64,000 nucleotides of DNA from JAHCIE01 sp034431435 (GTDB lineage Bacteria > Chloroflexota > Anaerolineae > Epilineales > JAHCIE01). This document shows, one piece after another, positions 33,274-42,933 of this stretch. Position 1 is the stretch's first letter. Every line of letters starts with the position of its first letter. The stretch is taken from the NCBI GenBank assembly GCA_034431435.1, contig DAOUDG010000088.1, forward strand, positions 1 to 64,000, written 5' to 3'. The notes under the pieces are model-generated. The model ran no database searches and had not been told where the DNA came from. It saw nothing but the letters and a program-made list of their open reading frames with translations. Position numbers and translations under genes: made by a program.

Positions 33274-34135
33274 GCAACTCAATCTCCAGCAGCCGGTCGT
33301 GGCCTGCCAGGTCGGGCGTCACGGTTACGCGAGCGGGGTCGAGGCAGGTCGCGAGGGCCAGCAGCGCGGCGCCCTGACCTGCGCCCATTTCCAGCAGCAG
33401 GACGCCGCCTGGGGCGACACGGGAAGGGACCTGGGCGAACAGGCGGCGGAACACGTCCAGGCCATCCGGGCCGCCGTCCAGCGCCAGGCGTGGCTCCGCG
33501 CGTACCTCTGGGGCGAGGCCGTCCAGCTCGGCGCTGGGTATGTAGGGCAGGTTGGCGAGCACCAGATCCGCCGTCCCTGTGAGGGGCGAGAGTAAGTCAC
33601 CCTCGACCAGGCGCACCCGGTCGGCGACGTGATGGCGGCGGGCGTTGGCGGCGGTGACGGCTAGTGCGTCGGGCGAGACGTCGACGCCGGTCACCATCAG
33701 GTCAGGCAAGCTGTGGGCGAGGCTGACGACGATGGCCCCGCTACCGACGCCGACTTCGACGATGCGCGGCCAACGGTGATGGCGGGCGCGCCAGGCGCGG
33801 ACCACGGCAACGGCGCGCTCGACGAGGTGCTCGGTCTCAGGGCGAGGAACGAGCACGGCGCGGGTCACGCAGAAGTCGAGGCCGTAGAACTCGCGGTGGC
33901 CGGTGAGGTAGGCGACCGGTTGGCGGCTCGCGCGGGCGGCGACGAGGTCGGCGAAGGCAGTCGCCTGTGCGGGTGACAGCGTCACCTCCGGGTGGGCGAG
34001 GAGCCAGGCGCGGTCGACGCCGAGGGCGTGGCAAAGTAGCACCTGGGCGTCGAGGCGGGCGGTATCGATGCCCGCAGCGTCGAGGCGGGTGGTTGCCTGA
34101 GCAACAGCGTGGCCTACGGTGAGGTGGCGCATCAT
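33260..34135 (-). CDS. prmC: Peptide chain release factor N5-glutamine methyltransferase
   Basis: SAM-dependent methyltransferase that methylates the Gln of the GGQ motif in release factors. From the ATG-ATG at 34135/34132 it is about 290 aa. The N-terminal helical domain is followed by LTGHREFYGLDFCVTRAVLV and PRPETE, then SAM motif I EVGVGSGAIVVSLA and VDVSPDAL. The catalytic NPPY motif reads NLPY (ANLPYIPS). The gene lies close to its substrate gene prfA and overlaps the HAD gene. The open frame upstream to 34303 lacks homology. Confidence 0.92.
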   Translation of the reverse strand: MMRHLTVGHAVAQATTRLDAAGIDTARLDAQVLLCHALGVDRAWLLAHPEVTLSPAQATAFADLVAARASRQPVAYLTGHREFYGLDFCVTRAVLVPRPETEHLVERAVAVVRAWRARHHRWPRIVEVGVGSGAIVVSLAHSLPDLMVTGVDVSPDALAVTAANARRHHVADRVRLVEGDLLSPLTGTADLVLANLPYIPSAELDGLAPEVRAEPRLALDGGPDGLDVFRRLFAQVPSRVAPGGVLLLEMGAGQGAALLALATCLDPARVTVTPDLAGHDRLLEIELHDND

Positions 34136-34205
34136 AGGGCAGGAGAGGCTAGAGAGTGTGTGGAAGGTCCAGGCACGGGTGGAGGCCCGTTCTCCCCGAT
34201 ACTGG

Positions 34206-34937
34206 TCACTCCGTCGCGCCGCCATCCACGTCATCCTGGGGCCAGAGCACGTCGACGAGGAGAGGCAGGTGGTCGGAGCCAGCGTCGCCGCCAATGCGGG
34301 CATCGATGGCCGTGAGATGCCGCGAGTGCCAGATGTAGTCGAGGCGCAGGATGGGGCGCAGGCGCACGCGGCCGCGGCGGGTGGGGAAGGTGAAGCCCTG
34401 CGCGCCTACGTGCCGGAAGCCGTCGGTCAGTCCCGCATCGACTAACTGCGAGTAGGCGCGGTTCTTCTCACGCATGTTGAAGTCACCCAGCAGCACGGTT
34501 GGGTTGCCGCTGGACGCGATTGCGATTAGATGGGCGAACTGCTTGCCGCCATGCTCGGTGTAGATGATGCCCTGGCGGGGATGGTAGCGGGGCGGTGGCG
34601 GGTGGGCGACAATGACCTTCAGCGTCTCGCCAGCAACACTCAGGCTCGTGACCAGATCGGGGCGGCGCGGGTGAATCTCGACCTGCTCGGCGTGGGTGAT
34701 GGGGAACTTGCTCAGCAGACCCTTGCCGGGGATGCCCGCCGGCCACAGAACCTGATACGGGTAGAGGTCGGCGACCGCCTCACCGAGGGCGTCGGCCTGG
34801 TCGTGGGTCAACTCCTGCAAGCCGATGATGTCGGCCTGCGAGGCGCGGAGCGCGTCGGCCAGTGGTTGGGGGCGCGCCAGACCATTGCCGACGTTGTAGG
34901 TCATGATGGTGAGAGCGTGGGGCTTGACGGGGGGCAT
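34206..34937 (-). CDS. Endonuclease/exonuclease/phosphatase (EEP) family protein
   Basis: A 243-aa EEP-fold hydrolase: MTYNVGNGL (N-terminal Asn), IIGLQELT with the metal-binding Glu (about residue 42), VLLGDFNMREKN with the D-x-N pair (about residue 150), LDYIWHS and the final GSDHLPLLVDV (catalytic Asp/His). The family includes DNA-repair nucleases, sphingomyelinases and phosphatases; no signal peptide is evident, so a cytoplasmic role is likely. It sits between prfA (19-bp gap) and prmC on the same strand. Confidence 0.9.
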   Translation of the reverse strand: MPPVKPHALTIMTYNVGNGLARPQPLADALRASQADIIGLQELTHDQADALGEAVADLYPYQVLWPAGIPGKGLLSKFPITHAEQVEIHPRRPDLVTSLSVAGETLKVIVAHPPPPRYHPRQGIIYTEHGGKQFAHLIAIASSGNPTVLLGDFNMREKNRAYSQLVDAGLTDGFRHVGAQGFTFPTRRGRVRLRPILRLDYIWHSRHLTAIDARIGGDAGSDHLPLLVDVLWPQDDVDGGATE

Positions 34938-34956
34938 GGCCGCCTATTCCGTCCTA

Positions 34957-36024
34957 CTACGCGCCGACCGCTTGCAGGCGACTGGCCTGCTCATCGACGG
35001 CCAGGGCATTGATAAACTCGTCCAGGTTCCCAGCCATGAAGCCTTCCAGGTTATAGCTGGTGAGGTTGATGCGATGGTCGGTGACGCGGTTCTGCGGGAA
35101 GTTGTAGGTGCGAATCTTCTCGGCGCGCTCGCCCATACCGACCTGGGCGCGGCGGGCTTCCGACGCCTCGACCTGCCGCCGCTCCTGCTCGATGGCATAC
35201 AGGCGCGCCCGCAGGACGGACATGGCCTTGAGCTTGTTCTTGAGCTGCGACTTTTCGTCCTGGCAGGTGACGACAAGGCCGGTGGGCAGGTGGGTGATCC
35301 GCACCGCCGAGTCGGTGGTATTGACGCTCTGGCCGCCGTGGCCCGACGAACGGTACACGTCGATGCGCAGGTCCTTGTCGTCGATTCTGATGTCCACTTC
35401 GTCGACTTCGGGCAGCACGACGACGGTGGCCGTCGAGGTGTGGATGCGCCCCTGGGACTCGGTCTCCGGCACGCGCTGGACGCGGTGGACGCCGCTCTCG
35501 AACTTGAGGCGCGAGTAGGCGTTGCGCCCCTTGACCTCGGCAATGATTTCCTTGAAGCCGCCGATGCCCGACTCGTTGGCGCTGATGACGTCCACCTTCC
35601 AGGTGTGGGCGTCGGCGTAGCGCTGGTACATGCGGAACAGGTCGGCGGCAAACAGCGCCGCCTCGTCGCCGCCCGTCCCCGCGCGAATCTCCAGAATCAC
35701 GTTCCGCTGGTCGTTGGGGTCGCCCGGCATGAGCAACCCTTTGAGCGTCGCTTCCAGGGCCACGCTCCGGGCCTCCAGGTCAGGCAGCTCAGCCTGAGCC
35801 AACTCCGCCAGTTCCTCGTCGCCGCCGTCGGCCAGCTCGCGCGCCTCGGCGAGGCTGTGGCTGACGGCCTTGTAGGCGCGGTAGGTATCGACGACCTCCT
35901 GTAGCTCAGATTGTTCGCGAGCCAGGGCCGTCAGCCGCTCCACGTCGGCCAGGACGTCGGAATCGACAAGGGCATCGTTGATTTCGTTGTAGCGCTGTTC
36001 AATCTGGTCGAGTTTGTCAAACAT
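34957..36024 (-). CDS. prfA: Peptide chain release factor 1
   Basis: Recognises UAA and UAG stop codons and triggers peptide release; 355 aa, the standard length. It has the stop-codon-reading P-x-T tripeptide in the form PET (RVPETESQGRIHTS) and the catalytic GGQ (SSGHGGQSVNTTDSAVR). AGGAA precedes the ATG at 36024. Its Gln-methylating enzyme PrmC is encoded two genes downstream. Confidence 0.96.
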   Translation of the reverse strand: MFDKLDQIEQRYNEINDALVDSDVLADVERLTALAREQSELQEVVDTYRAYKAVSHSLAEARELADGGDEELAELAQAELPDLEARSVALEATLKGLLMPGDPNDQRNVILEIRAGTGGDEAALFAADLFRMYQRYADAHTWKVDVISANESGIGGFKEIIAEVKGRNAYSRLKFESGVHRVQRVPETESQGRIHTSTATVVVLPEVDEVDIRIDDKDLRIDVYRSSGHGGQSVNTTDSAVRITHLPTGLVVTCQDEKSQLKNKLKAMSVLRARLYAIEQERRQVEASEARRAQVGMGERAEKIRTYNFPQNRVTDHRINLTSYNLEGFMAGNLDEFINALAVDEQASRLQAVGA

Positions 36025-36088
36025 ACGTGTTCCTGCGTGGGATTTCCTTATTGGGACTCCCGACGCCGAGGCTTCCTTACGCCGCCCG

Positions 36089-37747
36089 CTACATGCGCTC
36101 TGGCGCGCTGACGCCCATCAGGTGCAGGCTGCGGGCGAGGGTCAGTCTGGCCGCCGCTACCAGCTTCAGCCGCGCCTGGGTCAGGGCGGGGTCCGTCTGC
36201 TTGGGCGGCAGTATGAGGCAGCGGTCGTAGAAGGTGTGGAAGGCCGTCGCCAGGCTCGTCGCGTAGTAGGTCAGATGGTGGGGGGCGAGGGTCGTCGCCA
36301 CCAGGCGCACCACCTCCTCCAGTCGCAGCATCTCGTTGATGAGGGCTAGCTCGGCGGGGTCGCGCAGACATGACACGTCTGCGTCCGGATCCAGCGAGAT
36401 GCCGCGCTCCTGGGCCTGGCGCAGCACGCCTGCGATGCGGGTGTGGGCGTACTGGACGTAGTACACCGGGTTCTTGTCGCTCTGTTCCAGGGCCAGGTTC
36501 AGGTCGAACTCGATGTGGGTGTCGGCCGCGCGTGTGAGCAGGAAGTAGCGCACCGCATCTGGCCCCACCTCGTCCACTAGCTCGTTGAGGGTGACATAAT
36601 TGGCCTTGCGCTTGCTCATCTTCACGACCTGCCCGTCGCGGATGAGGGTTACAAACTGGTAGATGACGACCTTGATCCGATTGGTATCGTAACCCAGGGC
36701 CGTCAGCGCGTTGGCGATGTCCGGGTACTGGGCAGCGTGGTCAGAGCCAAGCACGTCGATGATAAGGTCGAAGCCCCGGTCGAGCTTGTTCTTGTGATAG
36801 GCGATGTCAGGCAGGCGGTAGGTTGGCTCGCCGCTGGACCGCACGATGACGCGGTCCTTCTCTGCCCCGAACGCGGTCGCCTTGAACCATACCGCGCTGT
36901 CCTGGTCGTAGGCGTAGCCGCGTGCGCGCAACCCGTCAACCACCTCGGCCACCGCGCCACCCGTCGTCAGGCTCTGCTCGTTGAACAGGATGTCGAAGCG
37001 CACGCTGAGCCTGGCCAGCACTGCCTGCTGGTCGGCGGTGATAACGGCCTGGGCGCGCTCGCGGAAGGGCGACGTGTCACTGTCCACCAGAGCGTCGCCA
37101 CAATCGGCGACCATCGTGCGCGCGATCTCGACGATGTCCTCGCCCTGGTAGTAGGCCTCCTGCCACGCGACGTCGTGCCCCAGCGCTTGCAGATAGCGGG
37201 CGCGCACCGACTCGCCGAGTAGCTCCATCTGGCGACCCGCGTCGTTGTAGTAGTACTCGCGTGTCACGTCGTAGCCCGCCGCCTCCAGGATGCGGGCCAG
37301 CGTGTCGCCGATGATGGCGTTGCGGCCGTGGCCTACAGTCAGCGGGCCAGTGGGGTTGGCGCTGACGAACTCCACGTCCGACGTCTGGCCCACGCCCAGG
37401 TCAATGTCGCCGAACCGTGCGCCTGCCGCCAGGATGTCGTCTACCCGTCGCGACAGCCATTCGGGCGCCAGCCACAGGTTGATGAAGCCCGGCGCGGCGA
37501 CCTCGACTTTGCCGATGAGGCCGTCGCGGGGGATGTGATCGACTACGCGCTCGGCGATCTGGATGGGGGCCATGCGGGCGGGCTTCGCCAGCGCCATCGC
37601 CACTGGCGAGGCGAAATCCCCGTAGCCAGGCTTCGGCCGCTGGATGGTGATGTCGGCGGGCATGTCGAAAGCGGGCAGCGCGCCGTCGTGTTGGGCTTGC
37701 AGAATGGCCTGGCGGAGAATCGCGCCAAGCTGGTCTTGAAGGGTCAT
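36089..37747 (-). CDS. argS: Arginyl-tRNA synthetase
   Basis: Class Ia synthetase charging tRNA-Arg; 552 aa. The N-terminal additional domain (PGYGDFASPVAMALAK) is followed by the catalytic core: FVSANPTGPLTVGHGRN carries the HIGH-equivalent HGRN, DAGRQMELLG follows, and KMSKRKANYVTL is the KMSKS-like loop. The C-terminal anticodon-binding DALR domain ends with LHLMGVSAPERM. It is in the minus-strand housekeeping run between corA and prfA. Confidence 0.96.
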   Translation of the reverse strand: MTLQDQLGAILRQAILQAQHDGALPAFDMPADITIQRPKPGYGDFASPVAMALAKPARMAPIQIAERVVDHIPRDGLIGKVEVAAPGFINLWLAPEWLSRRVDDILAAGARFGDIDLGVGQTSDVEFVSANPTGPLTVGHGRNAIIGDTLARILEAAGYDVTREYYYNDAGRQMELLGESVRARYLQALGHDVAWQEAYYQGEDIVEIARTMVADCGDALVDSDTSPFRERAQAVITADQQAVLARLSVRFDILFNEQSLTTGGAVAEVVDGLRARGYAYDQDSAVWFKATAFGAEKDRVIVRSSGEPTYRLPDIAYHKNKLDRGFDLIIDVLGSDHAAQYPDIANALTALGYDTNRIKVVIYQFVTLIRDGQVVKMSKRKANYVTLNELVDEVGPDAVRYFLLTRAADTHIEFDLNLALEQSDKNPVYYVQYAHTRIAGVLRQAQERGISLDPDADVSCLRDPAELALINEMLRLEEVVRLVATTLAPHHLTYYATSLATAFHTFYDRCLILPPKQTDPALTQARLKLVAAARLTLARSLHLMGVSAPERM

Positions 37748-37794
37748 GGAGAAATGGCTCCGCTAATAGAATGGATGTATCAGTACGAGCAGCC

Positions 37795-38859
37795 CTACAA
37801 CCACTTCTTACGCCGGAAATACACCAGCATGCCAATGGCTATGCCGAGCATCAGGAACAGCACCACGGGATACCCGTATTGATGGGCCAGTTCCGGCATC
37901 TGCTCGAAGTTCATGCCGTACACGCCCGCAATGAACGTCAGCGGAATGAAGATGGTCGACACGATCGTCAGCACCTTCATCACTTCGTTCATGCTATTAC
38001 TGACGTTGGACAGGTAAACGTCCTGCATGCGGTCCAACATATCGATCGCGGTTTGGGTCTCGTCCAAAACCTGCCGTACGTGGTCGTCCACGTCGCGCAG
38101 GTACTTCTTGGTCGAGCTACGCATCAGGGGCGACTTCTCCTTCATCAGTCGGCTAATGGCCTCGATGAGCGGCCACACCGCCCGCCGAATCGACATCACC
38201 TCCTGTTCCAGGTTCAGGATGATATACATCGTCTCGCGGTTGGTGTTTTCCAGCAGGCTCGCCCGCAGCTTCTCGATCTCCTTGAGGTACTGCTCCAGGA
38301 CCAGGAAGTAGCTGTCCACAACCGCGTCCACGAGGCTGTACGCCAGATAGTCGGCTCCTGACGTCCGCAGCCGCCCCACGCCATCGCGCGTCCGGCGGCG
38401 CACGGCGTCGAACACGTCACCCTCGATCCCTTCCTGGAACGAGATGACGTAGCGGTCGCCCAGAACGAGGCTAATCTGCTCGATAATGATGCTGTCGTCA
38501 TCCGCGTGGTAGCGCAGCATCTTCAGGGTGATGAAGATGTACGAACCATAGTCTTCGACCTTCGGGCGCTGATTGGTGTCGAGAATGTCCTCCAACACCA
38601 GCGGGTCGATGCCAAACAGGCCGCCAATGCGCCGTACCAGCTCCACATCGTGCAGCGAGTCCACGTCGATCCAGGTCACGGCCGCCTGGTCCCGATAGGC
38701 GAGGGTGTCCTCGACCGATTCCGCCACACGCTCGGCGTAGAGTGACGGCGCGTAGTCGATGACGCGCAGTGTGGTGGTATCGCGGCGTTTCAGACCAATG
38801 TGGATGAGGGTGCCGGGTGGCAGCCCGGCACGGTTCGTGGTAGCGCCGTTGACAGCCAT
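37795..38859 (-). CDS. corA: CorA-family Mg2+/Co2+ channel
   Basis: A 354-aa pentameric divalent-cation channel. A large cytoplasmic N-terminal domain (WIDVDSLHD, FGIDPLVLEDILDTNQRPK) is followed by a long stalk helix and two C-terminal helices. The signature YGMNF selectivity motif follows TM1 (FIPLTFIAGVYGMNF), and the protein ends with a basic tail RRKKW. ATG 38859 lies 4 bp after the polA stop, so both are cotranscribed. Confidence 0.94.
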   Translation of the reverse strand: MAVNGATTNRAGLPPGTLIHIGLKRRDTTTLRVIDYAPSLYAERVAESVEDTLAYRDQAAVTWIDVDSLHDVELVRRIGGLFGIDPLVLEDILDTNQRPKVEDYGSYIFITLKMLRYHADDDSIIIEQISLVLGDRYVISFQEGIEGDVFDAVRRRTRDGVGRLRTSGADYLAYSLVDAVVDSYFLVLEQYLKEIEKLRASLLENTNRETMYIILNLEQEVMSIRRAVWPLIEAISRLMKEKSPLMRSSTKKYLRDVDDHVRQVLDETQTAIDMLDRMQDVYLSNVSNSMNEVMKVLTIVSTIFIPLTFIAGVYGMNFEQMPELAHQYGYPVVLFLMLGIAIGMLVYFRRKKWL

Positions 38860-38863
38860 GCCG

Positions 38864-41665
38864 CTATGCCTCGCGCTCTACGTCGGCCACCTCGGACCAT
38901 CGCTCGCCGGCGGCGATATCGACACGCAGCGGCACGCTCAGCGGGTAGGCGTCTTCCATCGCCTCACGCACCAGCCGCACCGTGGCATCCACCTCATCCT
39001 TCGGTACTTCGAGCACCAATTCGTCGTGGACTTGCAGCAGCATGCGCCCGCGCAGCCCGCTCGCCCGCAGGTCGCCATCGACGCGGACCATTGCCAGCTT
39101 TACGATGTCGGCCGCCGTGCCCTGCACCGGCGCGTTGATGGCCTCGCGTTCCATGCGCTGCCGCTCGGCCAGGTTGATGCGCGCCCCGCTCTTCAGGGCG
39201 GGGAAGTAGCGGCGGCGGCCGAGCAGCGTGCTGACGTAGCCATCGCGCCGCGCGGCCTTCTTGAAGCCATCCATCAGCACTTCTACCTGGGGCAGCTTGC
39301 TGAAGTATTCCTGGATGAAGACACGCGCCTCGTCGGTGGTCAGGTCGGTGCGCGCCGCCAGCCCGAAGCCGGAGATACCGTAGATGATGCCGAAGTTGGT
39401 CGTCTTCGCCAGCCGCCGCTGGGCGGGCGAGACCTGCTCGATGGGGATGTTGAAGAGCAGCGCCGCCGTGCGCGCGTGGATGTCCTCGCCACGCTCGAAG
39501 GCCTCCACCAGCGTTGGCTCGCCTGTCATCGCCGCCAGGATGCGCAACTCGATCTGCGAGTAGTCAGCCGTTAGCAGGACGTGGCCCGGCGCGGCCATGA
39601 AGGCGTGACGGATGCGCTTGCCCTCGTCGGTGCGGATGGGGATGTTCTGCAAGTTGGGGTTGCTGCTGGAAATGCGCCCCGTGGCTGAGCCGCACTGGTT
39701 GAAGTCGGTGTGCACGCGGCCATCCTTGGGGCTGACCAGGAGTGGCAGGGCGTCAATGTACGTCGACTTGAGCTTCGACAACTGGCGGTGCTCCACTAGC
39801 TTGTCGATGATGGGGTGCTGGCCGCGCAGCGCCTCCAACACGCTGATGTCGGTGGAGTAGCCAGTGCTCGTCCGCTTCTGGGGCGGCAGGCCCAGCTGCT
39901 CGAACAGCACCGAAGCGAGCTGCTTGGTCGAGCCAATGTTGAAGGGATAGCCGACCAGGTCGTAGATCTCAAGCTCCAATGCCTGGAGCCGCTGGTGGAA
40001 CTCGCTGGACAACCCCATCAGGTAGTCGGCGTCCAGCAGGATACCCGCCATCTCCATGCGCGTCAGGATGGGTGTCAGCGGCATCTCGATCTGGGTGAAC
40101 AGGTCCCACAGGGCGCGCTCCCTCAGCTCCGGCTCTTGGGCGCGCGCCAGCCGCAGCGTCATATCGGCGTCGGCCCCGGCGTAGGGTGCGACGCGCTGCG
40201 GGTCAACCTCCGCCATGCTGATCTGGTCGCGCCCCTTGCCAATGAGGGCGGAGATGGGCGTCATCTCGACGCCAAAGCGGTTCCACACCAGTTCCTTGAG
40301 ACCGTAGCCGCCGCGCCCCGGCTCTAGAAGCCAGGCGGCCACCATCGTATCGAATACCGGCCCCTGTACCTCGAAGTCGTGGCTCCATAGCAGCGCCAGG
40401 TCATAGGTGGCGTTGTGGGCGACCTTGGGCAGGCTCGGGTTCGCCAGCAGCGGCCCCAGCGCGGCCCGCACGTCGGCCAGCGGCATACCCTGGCCCGTGG
40501 TATGGGCGACGGGGATGTAGTAGCCCTCGCCGTCGGCGGCCGTCACAGCCACCCCGACAAGGTCCGCTAGCAGTGGGTCGATGCCGGTCGATTCGGTATC
40601 CACGGTCAGGTCCGTCCCCGCGCTCAACCGTACGACCAGGTCGCTCAGCTTGCCGGGTGTATCGACCAGGGTATAGGTTCCCAGGCTCGCCACCTCCGGT
40701 GTCGCCGTCGTCTCGCCCTCGTCCAGCAACGACATCTGCATGGGCGCGCCGTCGGGGCGCGTCACCGGCGCGCCGGCGGTGCGGTCGGGCAGCCTCGCCA
40801 GCAGCGAGCGGAACTCTAGCTCGCGGAATAACTCGTGGACGCGGTCTGTATCGTACTGGGTGTAGCGTAGGTCGTCCCAGTCCACTTCCAGCGGGGCGTC
40901 GTCGTGGATGGTCACCAACTGCTTGTTGAGCAGCACCTGGGCCTGCATGGCCGCGATGGCCTCGCGGATACGCGGCGGTTTCACCTCATCCAGGTGGGCC
41001 AGGATGCCCTCGATGGTGTGGTACGTCTGGAGGAGCGTCGTGGCCGTCTTGTCGCCCACGCCTGCCACACCGGGGATGTTGTCGGAGGTATCGCCCTTGA
41101 GGGCCTTATGGTCGATGAGTTGGGCGGGCGACAGACCGTAGCGCGCCTGGATGGCGGCCTCGTCGTAGATGATCGTCTCATTGAAGCGGCCGCGCGTCGT
41201 CATCACGCGCACGTGAGGCCCGACCAGCTGGAAGGTGTCACTGTCGCCGGTGACGATGACCGTGTCCAGGCCGTCCTCGCCGGCCCGTAGCGCGAGCGTG
41301 CCCAGCAGGTCATCCGCTTCGTAGCCCTCGACGGCCAGCGACCTGATGCGCAGGGCGTCGAGTACCTCGCGGATGCGCTCGATCTGGCGGCCCAGGTCGT
41401 CGGGCATCCTGCTGCGGTTGGCCTTGTACTCGTTGAACGCCTCGCGACGTCCGCTCAGGCCCGCATCCCACGTGACGGCGATGTAGTCGGGCTTCTCGTC
41501 GCGCAGCACGTTGAGCAGCATGGAGATGAAGCCGAAAACGCCGCCGGTTAGCTCGCCGCTGGATGTCATCAGGCTTTGCTCGCTCAAGGCGTGGAAAGCG
41601 CGATAGGCCAGGGCGTGGCCGTCGATCAGAACGAGCTTGGGGCGATGGGTGGATTCATCAGGCAT
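38864..41665 (-). CDS. polA: DNA polymerase I
   Basis: Repair and Okazaki-processing polymerase; 933 aa. Three domains: 5'-3' exonuclease (LVLIDGHALAYRAFHAL; GYEADDLLG), 3'-5' exonuclease (TDLTVDTESTGIDPLLADL with the D-x-E pair, so proofreading looks intact) and family-A polymerase with motif A ADYSQIELRILA, motif B RRLAKTTNFGIIYGISGFG and motif C QVHDELVLEV. The start MPDESTHRPKLVLIDG (41665) is chosen over the longer frame, whose upstream codons cross the promoter region. It heads the run polA-corA-argS-prfA. Confidence 0.96.
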   Translation of the reverse strand: MPDESTHRPKLVLIDGHALAYRAFHALSEQSLMTSSGELTGGVFGFISMLLNVLRDEKPDYIAVTWDAGLSGRREAFNEYKANRSRMPDDLGRQIERIREVLDALRIRSLAVEGYEADDLLGTLALRAGEDGLDTVIVTGDSDTFQLVGPHVRVMTTRGRFNETIIYDEAAIQARYGLSPAQLIDHKALKGDTSDNIPGVAGVGDKTATTLLQTYHTIEGILAHLDEVKPPRIREAIAAMQAQVLLNKQLVTIHDDAPLEVDWDDLRYTQYDTDRVHELFRELEFRSLLARLPDRTAGAPVTRPDGAPMQMSLLDEGETTATPEVASLGTYTLVDTPGKLSDLVVRLSAGTDLTVDTESTGIDPLLADLVGVAVTAADGEGYYIPVAHTTGQGMPLADVRAALGPLLANPSLPKVAHNATYDLALLWSHDFEVQGPVFDTMVAAWLLEPGRGGYGLKELVWNRFGVEMTPISALIGKGRDQISMAEVDPQRVAPYAGADADMTLRLARAQEPELRERALWDLFTQIEMPLTPILTRMEMAGILLDADYLMGLSSEFHQRLQALELEIYDLVGYPFNIGSTKQLASVLFEQLGLPPQKRTSTGYSTDISVLEALRGQHPIIDKLVEHRQLSKLKSTYIDALPLLVSPKDGRVHTDFNQCGSATGRISSSNPNLQNIPIRTDEGKRIRHAFMAAPGHVLLTADYSQIELRILAAMTGEPTLVEAFERGEDIHARTAALLFNIPIEQVSPAQRRLAKTTNFGIIYGISGFGLAARTDLTTDEARVFIQEYFSKLPQVEVLMDGFKKAARRDGYVSTLLGRRRYFPALKSGARINLAERQRMEREAINAPVQGTAADIVKLAMVRVDGDLRASGLRGRMLLQVHDELVLEVPKDEVDATVRLVREAMEDAYPLSVPLRVDIAAGERWSEVADVEREA

Positions 41666-41717
41666 GGAGTCCTCGCCAGAAGAGTCGCGGCGTGTCGAAG
41701 CGGCGCTCTTGATTTGA

Positions 41718-41726
41718 ATTATAGCA
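41718..41726 (-). promoter_or_regulatory. Extended -10 promoter of polA
   Basis: Minus-strand TGCTATAAT, within the 11-mer TGTGCTATAAT also found before kynU. It lies about 53 bp upstream of the polA start and back to back with the promoter of the ugpC-like gene. Confidence 0.55.
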
Positions 41727-41734
41727 CAGGCGGC

Positions 41735-41763
41735 TTGACATGGGGTGTAGCGTATGCTATCCT
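41735..41763 (+). promoter_or_regulatory. Sigma-70 promoter of the UgpC/MsmK-type gene
   Basis: TTGACA (41735-41740), a 17-bp spacer, TATCCT (41758-41763), then AAAGGAT as a ribosome site before ATG 41802. Confidence 0.6.
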
Positions 41764-41801
41764 CAGGCCACGATACATGCGAAGAAAGGATGGAACAATC
41801 A

Positions 41802-42908
41802 ATGGCGAGCGTCACCTACGACCACGTCTCGAAGCGGTACGCCGGCGACGTGCTGGCAGTCAACGACCTGAACCTGGACATCAAGGACGGCGAGTTCTTG
41901 GTCCTGGTCGGGCCGTCGGGTTGCGGCAAGTCTACCGCGCTGCGTCTCCTCGCGGGCCTGGAGGAGATCAGTGACGGGAATATTTACATCGGTGATCGAG
42001 TTGTCAATGATGTGCCCCCCAAGGACCGCGACATCGCCATGGTGTTCCAGTCCTACGCGCTCTACCCGCACATGAGCGTCTATGACAACATGGCGTTCGG
42101 CCTCAAGCTGCGCAAGACACCCAAGACTGAGATTGATACGCGCGTCAAGGAAGCGGCTCAGGTGCTGGGTCTCTCCAATCTGCTCGACCGCAAGCCCAAG
42201 CAACTGTCCGGCGGTCAGCGTCAGCGCGTCGCCGTCGGCCGCGCCATCGTGCGCGAGCCGGCCGTCTTCCTCTTCGACGAGCCGCTCTCTAACCTGGACG
42301 CCAAGCTGCGCGTCCAGACTCGCGCCGACATCAGCAAGCTGCACCAGCGCCTGAATACCACCTTCATCTACGTGACCCACGATCAGGTGGAGGCGATGAC
42401 GATGGCCAGCCGCATTGCCGTGATGAAGGACGGCATCCTCCAGCAGCTGGACACGCCGCAAAATCTGTACGACCATCCGGGCAACATCTTCGTGGCCGGC
42501 TTCATCGGCTCGCCCGCCATGAACTTCTTCGATGCGACCATCACCGGCACGCCCAACGAGATGTATGTCGATGCGGGCACGTTCCGCGTGCGCATCCCTA
42601 ACGAGGACGGCCCGAAGGTGCAGCAGTTCCTGGGCAAGGAAGTCATCTTCGGTATGCGGCCTGAGGATATCCATGCCAAAGGCTACGAGCCATCCAACAT
42701 CATCAGCGCCGAGGTGGCTGCGAAGGTCGATGTCACGGAGCTAATGGGCAGTGAGATCTACCTGTACATGCTCAGCGGCAGCAAGTCCTTCGTTGCCCGT
42801 GTCGATCCGCGCGTCCGCGTTCACGCTGGGGAGGACCTGACGGTGGTCTTCAACATGGATCACATGAAGCTCTTCGACCCCAAGACCGAGAAGGCCATCT
42901 TTACGTAG
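41802..42908 (+). CDS. Sugar ABC transporter ATPase, UgpC/MsmK family
   Basis: A 368-aa nucleotide-binding subunit that energises carbohydrate importers. Walker A GPSGCGKST, Q-loop FQSYALYPHMSVYDNMAFGL, signature LSGGQRQRVAVGRAI, Walker B FLFDEPLSNLDAKLR and switch His THDQ, then the C-terminal MalK-like regulatory domain (FIGSPAMNFF; IFGMRPEDI). The ATG at 41802 (MASVTYDHVSKRY) fits the family start and a ribosome site ~10 nt before; an ATG at 41790 is nearly on top of that site. No permease or binding protein is adjacent, so it is probably a shared ATPase for several sugar importers. It has its own promoter and terminator. Confidence 0.93.
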   Translation: MASVTYDHVSKRYAGDVLAVNDLNLDIKDGEFLVLVGPSGCGKSTALRLLAGLEEISDGNIYIGDRVVNDVPPKDRDIAMVFQSYALYPHMSVYDNMAFGLKLRKTPKTEIDTRVKEAAQVLGLSNLLDRKPKQLSGGQRQRVAVGRAIVREPAVFLFDEPLSNLDAKLRVQTRADISKLHQRLNTTFIYVTHDQVEAMTMASRIAVMKDGILQQLDTPQNLYDHPGNIFVAGFIGSPAMNFFDATITGTPNEMYVDAGTFRVRIPNEDGPKVQQFLGKEVIFGMRPEDIHAKGYEPSNIISAEVAAKVDVTELMGSEIYLYMLSGSKSFVARVDPRVRVHAGEDLTVVFNMDHMKLFDPKTEKAIFT

Positions 42909-42933
42909 GCCGACGCCCCTTTGCCGTGAATCT

